The position numbers and the translations under genes were made by a program. The notes beneath the pieces were generated by a model that was not told where the DNA came from, did not search any database, and saw nothing but the letters and a program-made list of their open reading frames with translations. This document shows positions 1 to 6,227 of a stretch of 7,955 nucleotides of DNA, piece after piece; the first letter of the stretch is position 1; each line of letters opens with the position of its first letter. Source of the stretch: TMED14 sp041192685 (lineage in GTDB: Bacteria; Bacteroidota; Bacteroidia; Flavobacteriales; Schleiferiaceae); NCBI GenBank assembly GCA_041192685.1, contig JBEEMM010000057.1, positions 1 through 7,955 of the forward strand, read 5' to 3'.

Positions 1-1
1 T

Positions 2-3000
2 CAAGGCATTGGACGCATCAACGTTGTCGCCTTTCACCCCACCGAGAGCAACGTAGTTTTTGCAGGGGCACCTGCCGGAGGACTTTGGAAGACCACCGAC
101 AACGGAACCACCTGGAACACCAACACCGACCTCTTGCCCAATTTGGGCGTTAGCGGCATTGCCATTGACCCGATAAACCCCGACACCATGTACCTGGCAA
201 CGGGCGACCGCGACGGAGGAGACACCTACAGCATCGGCGTACTCAAATCAACCGACGGCGGAACCTCTTGGAAGCCAACCGGTCTGACCCTGCAGCTCAC
301 CAACTATGCCCGCCTGACGGGCATGGTAATTCACCCCAACCAAACCCAACACCTCGTAGTTTCTTCGCGAAGTGGGATCTACCGCACGACCAATGGCGGT
401 GCAAACTGGTCTGTGGTACAGGGTGGGAGCTTCCAGTCCTTGAGCATGGTGCCGGGAGCCCCACACCTTCTCTATGCTGGTACAGAATCCAACGGAAAAG
501 TTTGGTTCTCTCGCGACTTTGGGGCCACATGGAGCCAAATTAGCGGCAACGGCCTCCCGTTGAGCGGACCTGCTCGCTGCGAAGTAGCTACCACCGGAGC
601 AGACAGCAACTACGTCTATGCTTTGTTTGGCGCCAGCAACAACGGCCTCTACGGCGTGTACCGCTCTACCGACCGCGGCGCAAACTGGAGCCAAATGCAC
701 GGTGCTACTCCCAACCTCATGGACTGGTCCACCAACGGAAGTGGGGCAGGCGGTCAGGCCTGGTACGACCTTGCAATTGCCGTATCTCCAATCAACAAAG
801 ACGACCTTTTGGTGGGGGGTGTAAACATTTGGAAATCCATTAACGGAGGAGCCAACTTTTCCCTTAGTGCGCATTGGTATGGCGGCGGAGGCGTATCCAA
901 CGTTCACGCAGACCAGCATTGGTTCACGTTCAGGCCCGGCACCAGCGAGCTTTGGGTCGGCAACGACGGCGGCGTCTACGTATCGCCCAATGGCGGAGTC
1001 AACAACAACTGGCAAATGCGCAGCTCTGGGTTGGCGATCTCCCAATACTATAAAATCGCTACAACTCCTATGAATCCCAGTTGGACCCTCGCGGGATCTC
1101 AAGACAATGGAACCCACCTCAACAAAACGAGCTGGGCCAGAGTCCGCGGCGGAGACGGAATGGATTGCGGCATGGATCCCGGCAACGAACTCGTGATGTA
1201 CGCCTCAATCTACTACGGCGACTTTGATAAATCCAACAACGGCGGCGCCAGCTTCAACGCTCCCTTCAGCCTTCCTCCGAGCGGAAGCGGTAACTGGGTA
1301 ACTCCCTTTTTAGTGAGCCGCCACAGCGGCAGCGTACTCTATGCAGGATTTACCCGCGTTTGGAAGTCGACCAACGGCGGAGTCAGTTTTGCCGCAACGA
1401 GTACCAATACACTGCTTGGCAGCGACAATATAGACGTTTTGGCCGAGTCGCCGAGCAACCCCAACGTGCTTTATGCGGCTATCAATCAGTACCTATTTCG
1501 CTCCACCAACGGCGGGCAAAATTGGACTCAGCTGAGCGGCGGACCCGGCAGCCATGTAATCTCTGACATTGCCGTTGACCCCAATGATCCCTTGCACATC
1601 GCAGTATGCCGCAGCGGCTACGTAGCGGGCCAAAAGGTATTTGAGTCCTTTAACGGCGGCACGACGTATTCCAACATTACGGGTCTGCTCCCCAACATTC
1701 CAACCAACGCCATTGCCTTTGAGCCAGGAGGCAACAGCATGATTTATGTGGGTACTGACCTGGGCATGTTTGTGCGCGACAACCTTCTTGGTGATTGGGT
1801 TCCGTTCAATGCAGACCTTCCCAACGTCATTGTGAACGACATCGAAATGCTAAGCGGGCCCCGCACAGTGCGCATCGGAACCTACGGTCGCGGCGTCTGG
1901 CAGTCGCCCTTTGCCGGAGACCTGCTCAAGCGTCCTACTGCTGCACTGCGTTCTAACCCAGCCTCAACCTGCGGACTCGGCGACACCATCCAACTCCAGG
2001 ATGCGTCGGTAGGGCTGGTAACGGCTTGGAACTGGTCGGTTTACCCTAGTGCCGGCGCCACGCTAATTGGAGCCACTACGGCTGCACCCAAGCTGGTCAT
2101 CAGCCAAGTTGGGCTCTACAGCATTCGCCTCGTAGCAGCAAACGTATACGGCAGCGATACCGCCCTCGCGGTTCAGGCCATTGCCGCTGGCGGATTCCCC
2201 CTGCCCGCTGGCGAGGGATTCGTACCGGGATTTGACCAACGCTGGTCCATCGAAAACTCCGACCGCAACGCCACCTGGGAGCCTTTTGCCGCAGCCTCCA
2301 GCGACGGCGACCTGACCTCCATGCGCATGCCCCACTTTGCGCTGCCCCTCACTGCCTCGGGCCAACGCGATGCGCTGATCTCGCCGGTTTACAGCCTTGA
2401 TAGCGGCTCTTCGCTCACGCTCGACATGGCCTATCGTTTGGTTTCTGCCACTCAGGCAAGCGATACCCTCAAAATTTGGGTTCAGCCCTGCGGTTCCACG
2501 GTATGGAATCTCTTGGCCACGCGCTTTGAAACGGGAACGCTGAACTGGGCTACTGGCAGCCCGCAGGCCACCGCATTCGTTCCTGCCTCGGCAGCGGATT
2601 GGCGTCGCGACAGCATCTTCTTGGGCGGACTTTCTGGCCCTTCGCGCTTTAAAATCGAAGCAAGGCATGCCGGAGGCAACCACCTCTACCTTGATCGCTT
2701 CAGGCTGCTCAAAGCCAGCACCGCAGCCCCTACGGCGGACTTCATTGCCCCTGACAGTGCATGCGCGGCGCGCAGCGTCACCTTCTATGCTGCGGGCATG
2801 CCAGCTCCTGGCAGCGGAACCGCAGGAGCTGCCTTGGGAGCAACCTACTCCTGGACCTTCTCGAGCGGAAGCCCAAGCACCAGCACCCTGGCCAACCCAA
2901 GCGTAAGCTTTACCTCTGCGGGTGCCCACACCGCCACCCTCGTGGTGAGCACTGCAGGCGGAACCTCGAGCGTCAGCAAGACCCTTGTGGTGAAGGCCGC

Positions 3001-4195
3001 CGTGGTTCCGAGCGTGAGCATTGTAAACCAGAGCGGAAGCATCTGCGCCAACAGCCCAGCTACCTTTGTGGCGACCGCGATCAACGGCGGCAGCAACCCT
3101 CGCTACCAATGGACGGTAAACAACCAGCCTCGCGGATTTAACAGCGCCACCTTCACCACGGCCAACCTTCAGAACGCCGACGTGGTCCGCTGCCAAATCT
3201 TCAGCAGCGAAGAGTGCGCAAGCCTGATGATGGTGCCCTCCAACGCCATTACCGCCCTGGTACTGCCTCTGCCGACGGTCAACGCGGGCAGCTACGCCAC
3301 GGCATGCGTGGGAGACGGTCCAGTAGCACTGAACGGAACTCCTTCGGGCGGGCAATGGAGCGGAACCGGCGTGACCGGCTCTGCGTTTAACCCTACAGGC
3401 TTGGGACCAGGCGTCTACACGGTGACCTATTCCTACACCAACATGGCAGGCTGCACGGGTACGGCAACGAGCAGCATTCAAATCAATGCGACCCCCAATG
3501 TATTCTTGAACTTTGGTACGGACGTTCTCTGCATCAGCGACCCGGCCCTCAGCCCGAGCGGAGGCTTCCCTGGCGGAGGATCTTACTTGGTCAATGGCAA
3601 CCCGACCAGCAGCATTGTGGCCTCGCAGTTGGGAACCGGAAGGCACGAGCTCAAGTACCAGTTTGTTCAGAACCAATGCGTAGGTGAGCGCGTCGACAGC
3701 TTTGATGTCGTTTCTGCCCCGCCTGCTGCGACCATTCACGACTGGAACGGCGATTCGCTCTACTGCCCTCAAACAGCCCTTAACCCGCTGTGGACGGTGC
3801 AGTGGCTCAACGCCAACCAGAATCCGATAGCGGGAGCAACCTCACCGAGCTTCATTGCGCCTGCTCCGGGAACCTACTTTGTGCGACTTCGCGCCGGCAG
3901 CAGCTGCGTCAGCACGAGCGGACCTTCGATTGTACTGTCCAACAGCGAGTTCCAGCTGCGCGGCTTTAGGCTCCAGCCGAATCCTACCCGAGGCATCGTC
4001 GACCTGTCGTGGCTTGCGCAAGGAGGCAGCGTATGGAATGCCGAACTCAGGAGCCTCAACGGAGCCTTGATTGAGCAATCTTCGGGTATGGAACCGCGCT
4101 TCAGCCTGGACCTTGGAGCGCTTCCGGCCGGGATTTATGTGCTCCGCGTGGAGCAGGAAGGACGCATTATCGTTCAAGAGGTGGTGAAAATGTAG
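2..4195 (+). CDS. Secreted Asp-box beta-propeller / PKD-Ig protein with T9SS type A sorting domain (5' partial)
   Basis: The frame is open from base 2 to the TAG at 4193-4195 (1397 codons) with no start in the window; a TTG at 134 is internal, because the residues before it already match the family (GRINVVAFHP, then AGGLWKTTDNGTTW). The signal peptide is therefore missing. Residues about 1-640 form a sortilin/VPS10-like propeller with about ten Asp-box motifs, such as TTDNGTTW (31-38), STDGGTSW, STDRGANW and STNGGQNW. Then come a PKD-like domain (~644-725), a jelly-roll/MAM-like domain (~730-900), a second PKD (~909-1000), four Ig-like units (~1001-1312), and a sorting domain (~1313-1397) with FRLQPNPTRG and LPAGIYVLRV before the final VVKM. 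By family knowledge, T9SS exports such proteins across the outer membrane and anchors or releases them at the cell surface. Adhesion or glycan binding is inference. Asp-boxes also occur in sialidases and GH74 enzymes, but I see no convincing catalytic set. The architecture is certain, the function is not. Confidence 0.93.
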   Translation, partial: QGIGRINVVAFHPTESNVVFAGAPAGGLWKTTDNGTTWNTNTDLLPNLGVSGIAIDPINPDTMYLATGDRDGGDTYSIGVLKSTDGGTSWKPTGLTLQLTNYARLTGMVIHPNQTQHLVVSSRSGIYRTTNGGANWSVVQGGSFQSLSMVPGAPHLLYAGTESNGKVWFSRDFGATWSQISGNGLPLSGPARCEVATTGADSNYVYALFGASNNGLYGVYRSTDRGANWSQMHGATPNLMDWSTNGSGAGGQAWYDLAIAVSPINKDDLLVGGVNIWKSINGGANFSLSAHWYGGGGVSNVHADQHWFTFRPGTSELWVGNDGGVYVSPNGGVNNNWQMRSSGLAISQYYKIATTPMNPSWTLAGSQDNGTHLNKTSWARVRGGDGMDCGMDPGNELVMYASIYYGDFDKSNNGGASFNAPFSLPPSGSGNWVTPFLVSRHSGSVLYAGFTRVWKSTNGGVSFAATSTNTLLGSDNIDVLAESPSNPNVLYAAINQYLFRSTNGGQNWTQLSGGPGSHVISDIAVDPNDPLHIAVCRSGYVAGQKVFESFNGGTTYSNITGLLPNIPTNAIAFEPGGNSMIYVGTDLGMFVRDNLLGDWVPFNADLPNVIVNDIEMLSGPRTVRIGTYGRGVWQSPFAGDLLKRPTAALRSNPASTCGLGDTIQLQDASVGLVTAWNWSVYPSAGATLIGATTAAPKLVISQVGLYSIRLVAANVYGSDTALAVQAIAAGGFPLPAGEGFVPGFDQRWSIENSDRNATWEPFAAASSDGDLTSMRMPHFALPLTASGQRDALISPVYSLDSGSSLTLDMAYRLVSATQASDTLKIWVQPCGSTVWNLLATRFETGTLNWATGSPQATAFVPASAADWRRDSIFLGGLSGPSRFKIEARHAGGNHLYLDRFRLLKASTAAPTADFIAPDSACAARSVTFYAAGMPAPGSGTAGAALGATYSWTFSSGSPSTSTLANPSVSFTSAGAHTATLVVSTAGGTSSVSKTLVVKAAVVPSVSIVNQSGSICANSPATFVATAINGGSNPRYQWTVNNQPRGFNSATFTTANLQNADVVRCQIFSSEECASLMMVPSNAITALVLPLPTVNAGSYATACVGDGPVALNGTPSGGQWSGTGVTGSAFNPTGLGPGVYTVTYSYTNMAGCTGTATSSIQINATPNVFLNFGTDVLCISDPALSPSGGFPGGGSYLVNGNPTSSIVASQLGTGRHELKYQFVQNQCVGERVDSFDVVSAPPAATIHDWNGDSLYCPQTALNPLWTVQWLNANQNPIAGATSPSFIAPAPGTYFVRLRAGSSCVSTSGPSIVLSNSEFQLRGFRLQPNPTRGIVDLSWLAQGGSVWNAELRSLNGALIEQSSGMEPRFSLDLGALPAGIYVLRVEQEGRIIVQEVVKM

Positions 4196-4240
4196 GCTTA
4201 ACGCCGATAATTTCTAAACGCTAATCCGTTTAAAAACATC

Positions 4241-4265
4241 AAAACCCCGCTAGCGGGGTTTTTTT
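4241..4265. terminator. Rho-independent terminator, probably bidirectional
   Basis: Positions 4241-4262 are a perfect palindrome: stem AAAACCCCG / CGGGGTTTT around a central CTAG. On the plus strand it runs straight into seven T (4259-4265), 45 bases after the stop of the propeller gene. On the minus strand the stem ends in TTTT, followed by GATG and five more T, 57 bases after the purQ stop. It sits between two convergent genes, so it can serve both. The plus-strand function is the better supported. Confidence 0.9.
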
Positions 4266-4318
4266 GTGGGCAACCAGGCCGACGCTATTGCGCAACCGGT
4301 GTTTTTGCGGCAGTGGTC

Positions 4319-5011
4319 CTAGACCCTAGTATAATCGAGCATGCTCTGGAAGAGGGCCAGGCCGTCGGTGTTGAGCAGGTTGGGGTCTGCAGCGCGCTCC
4401 GGGTGGGGCATCATGCCCATCACGTTGCGGCTCTCGTTGCACACTCCAGCAATGTTTTGCACCGACCCGTTGGGATTGGCTTCGGGCGTAATCGCTCCGT
4501 CGGCCTCCGCGTAGCGAAACATGACTTGACCCTTGTCGTTGAGGGACTTGAGGGTATCCTCGTCGGCATGGTATCGGCCCTCGCCATGGGCAATGGGTAT
4601 TTTATAGACACCGGTCTCCGAGAGGCCGGCGGTCATGGTGCTCAGGCCTGAGGCGCGCACCAGATGAACGTTCTTGCTGACGAATTTACCCGTTCGGTTG
4701 CGCAGCAGTGCGCCGGGAACCAGGCCGGCTTCGGTTAAAATTTGGAATCCGTTGCAGACCCCAAGGACGTAGCCGCCTCGGTTGGCATGCTTAATAACCT
4801 CCTCCATGATGGGAGAAAAGCGGGCAATGGCGCCCGACCGCAGGTAGTCCCCGTAGGAAAATCCGCCCGGGAGTACGACCATGTCGACCCCTTGGAGGTC
4901 GCGGTCTTTATGCCAAAGGCTAATGGTTTCGCAGCCCATGCCCTCTCGCAGGGCGTGGATCATGTCTTGGTCGCAGTTTGACCCCGGAAAAGTTACAACA
5001 CCGAATTTCAC
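4319..5011 (-). CDS. purQ: Phosphoribosylformylglycinamidine synthase subunit I, glutamine amidotransferase (PurQ)
   Basis: This is the glutaminase subunit of FGAM synthase. It releases ammonia from glutamine and passes it to PurL, which makes FGAM from FGAR and ATP in the fourth step of cytoplasmic purine synthesis; a small PurS subunit normally completes the complex. The 230-residue length is normal for a stand-alone PurQ. Visible hallmarks of the class I glutamine amidotransferase fold are the N-terminal FGVVTFPGSNCDQD, VLPGGFSYGDYLRSGAIA (46-63), the nucleophile elbow GVCNGFQIL with Cys86, IAHGEGRY (140-147), and MPHPERA with His203 and Glu205 completing the triad. The start is GTG at 5011-5009, fixed by the family N-terminus; it overlaps the stop of the upstream ureohydrolase (GTGA). 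There is no Shine-Dalgarno sequence, so translational coupling or leaderless initiation is likely. A separate PurQ implies separate purL and purS elsewhere, rather than the fused large PurL. Confidence 0.97.
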   Translation of the reverse strand: MKFGVVTFPGSNCDQDMIHALREGMGCETISLWHKDRDLQGVDMVVLPGGFSYGDYLRSGAIARFSPIMEEVIKHANRGGYVLGVCNGFQILTEAGLVPGALLRNRTGKFVSKNVHLVRASGLSTMTAGLSETGVYKIPIAHGEGRYHADEDTLKSLNDKGQVMFRYAEADGAITPEANPNGSVQNIAGVCNESRNVMGMMPHPERAADPNLLNTDGLALFQSMLDYTRV

Positions 5012-6087
5012 GCGGCAAAGGTACAGCGCCCGTTGGCCTTACCCAGGGCATTGGCGAGTCGATAAAGCAGCCTCGCGGCAACGTTGGCATCCCAGTCTCC
5101 CTCGGGGCCCGGGGCCACCTCGTTGAGGTCGAATCCGATGAGCTGGCGACCAGAAGCTAGCACCTCCTCGACCAGGTAGAGTAACTGCTCGACCTCAAAG
5201 CCTCCTGCAACCGGGGTTCCAGTGTGCGGACACAGTTTAGGGTCGAGTCCGTCAATGTCAAAACTCAGGTAAACCTTCTGCGGAAGCTCCGCGACAATCA
5301 AGTCCACCTGCTGGGCCCAGTTTATGCCTCGGTAGGACGCATGCTTGAGGTCGCGGTCATAAAAAACGCTGCAGCGATCTGCCAATTCCTTGGCATTGGC
5401 AACCTCCTCGGCGCAGTAGTCCCGAATTCCAACCTGCACAATTTTAGCCACTCCGGGATGCTGCATGGCGTTGTACATAATGGATGCATGGCTGTAGGTA
5501 AAGCCTTCGTAGGCGGCCCTAAGGTCCATGTGGGCGTCAATTTGAAGAATTCCCATGCCTGGATTTCGGTCTGCCAATGCCTGAATATAGCCAAGAGGCG
5601 TACTGTGGTCGCCGCCCAACAGAGCCACGAGCTGCCCGCGGTCGAGGTAGGTTTCAACGTCGCTGCGGACCCTTGCCACCATCCAGGCACAGGCCTCGTT
5701 AATTCTTGCAAGAAGCTTTTGGCTCGAGGCCATTTGCTCGGTTCCGTCTGCTACGGCTGCCAAATAAACTTCGGCGCGTTCGCGGTTTCGCTCGGACTTT
5801 TCGGCAAGCTTGACCGAGGCTGGGGCCATGGCGAGGCCCATTTTGTAGGCATCAACCACGTTGGGGTCCCACAAGTCGACCTGGGTAGAGGCCGCTTTGA
5901 CCGCGGCGGGGCCCAGTGCAGTGCCCGAAGTGTAGCTCACGGTGACCTCCCAAGGGATCGGAAGCACCACCACCTCGGCGTCTTCTACCGCAAAGGGAAG
6001 CCCGTAAATCTGGCTTCCCGTAGCCAATCCGTTGGGGTCAAAATCGGTCAGCGCGAGGCTGCGGCCTTTGAGTCTAGCTTGGTCCAT
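5008..6087 (-). CDS. Agmatinase/arginase-family ureohydrolase (speB-like)
   Basis: This is a ureohydrolase of the agmatinase/arginase family. Members use a two-Mn(II) centre to hydrolyse a guanidino group: agmatine to putrescine plus urea, arginine to ornithine plus urea, or formimidoylglutamate. The protein has 359 residues. Metal-binding motifs are intact: GGDHS (His161), DAHMD (Asp184, His186, Asp188) and SFDIDGLDP (Asp277, Asp279). Family blocks PWEVTVSYTSGTALGP (45-60), YEGFTYSHASIMYN (193-206), HTGTPVAGGFE and FDLNEVAPG are also present. It resembles the longer Bacteroidota form, which has a charged helical segment before GGDH (~93-155). I chose the ATG at 6087 because homology begins just after it (TDFDPNG). 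The frame stays open to 6372, but that 95-residue extension is low-complexity repeat and overlaps the 3' end of the upstream gene. The stop overlaps the purQ start. No polyamine gene is adjacent, so the exact substrate cannot be settled from the sequence. Confidence 0.93.
   Translation of the reverse strand: MDQARLKGRSLALTDFDPNGLATGSQIYGLPFAVEDAEVVVLPIPWEVTVSYTSGTALGPAAVKAASTQVDLWDPNVVDAYKMGLAMAPASVKLAEKSERNRERAEVYLAAVADGTEQMASSQKLLARINEACAWMVARVRSDVETYLDRGQLVALLGGDHSTPLGYIQALADRNPGMGILQIDAHMDLRAAYEGFTYSHASIMYNAMQHPGVAKIVQVGIRDYCAEEVANAKELADRCSVFYDRDLKHASYRGINWAQQVDLIVAELPQKVYLSFDIDGLDPKLCPHTGTPVAGGFEVEQLLYLVEEVLASGRQLIGFDLNEVAPGPEGDWDANVAARLLYRLANALGKANGRCTFAA
5016..5023 (-). promoter_or_regulatory. 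Bacteroidota -7 box (TACCTTTG) before purQ
   Basis: TACCTTTG on the minus strand matches the Bacteroidota -7 consensus TAnnTTTG and ends 4 bases before the purQ GTG. A transcript from here would begin at or next to the start codon, so it would be leaderless or nearly so. The box lies in the last codons of the ureohydrolase gene (its Thr-Phe residues). I see no clear TTG at the usual -33 distance. One chance copy of the octamer lies inside the propeller gene (3061-3068), so the octamer alone is not proof. Confidence 0.5.
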
Positions 6088-6091
6088 GGAG

Positions 6092-6099
6092 CAAAGGTA
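6092..6099 (-). promoter_or_regulatory. Bacteroidota -7 box (TACCTTTG) before the ureohydrolase gene
   Basis: TACCTTTG on the minus strand matches TAnnTTTG and ends 4 bases (CTCC) before the ATG at 6087. This is the same octamer and the same spacing as before purQ. It predicts transcription starting at or beside the start codon. No Shine-Dalgarno sequence is present and no clear -33 TTG is visible. It lies in a true intergenic gap, which makes it more credible than the purQ copy. Confidence 0.6.
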
Positions 6100-6135
6100 A
6101 CGGCCTTGGGGCAGATGATTCTTGGCGGAGCTAGG

Positions 6136-6225
6136 GGATTTCGCGGAGCCGGAGGATTTCGCGGAGCCGGAGGCTTTTGCGGAGCCGAAGGCTTTCGCGG
6201 AGCCGGAGGCTTTTGCGGAGCCGGA
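6136..6225. repeat. Tandem array of five 18-bp units
   Basis: Five contiguous units lie at 6136-6153, 6154-6171, 6172-6189, 6190-6207 and 6208-6225, with plus-strand consensus GGCTTTCGCGGAGCCGGA. Variation is limited to a few sites: GGA/GGC at the start, C/T at position 7, G/A near the end. A degenerate half-copy (GGCGGAGCTAGG) lies at 6124-6135. The array fills most of the 140-base gap, starting right after the lamin-tail stop codon and ending (in transcription order) about 37 bases before the ureohydrolase -7 box. Four of the five unit ends can form a small AGCC-NNN-GGCT hairpin. The length is a multiple of three, so all frames stay open through it. There are no spacers, so it is not CRISPR. 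Confidence 0.95.
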
Positions 6226-6227
6226 GG

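Noticed and set aside
134..136. TTG as the start of the propeller gene
   Set aside because: The upstream frame is open to the window edge and already encodes the first propeller blade with an Asp-box, so the gene begins outside the window.
248..1117. 289-codon minus-strand frame opposite the beta-propeller
   Set aside because: Antisense to regular Asp-box repeats, with no family resemblance; a codon-bias artefact.
3061..3068. TACCTTTG octamer on the plus strand
   Set aside because: It lies inside the Ig-like coding region (Thr-Phe-Val codons) with no gene start downstream; a chance match.
2063..3772. 569-codon open frame on the minus strand opposite the propeller gene
   Set aside because: It is antisense to a gene with clear domain homology. 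Its translation is Arg/Gly/Ala/Val-rich with no recognisable motif, as expected from the codon bias of the real gene.
6136..6225. Possible CRISPR array
   Set aside because: The 18-bp units are directly contiguous with no spacers, are too short, and no cas genes are present.
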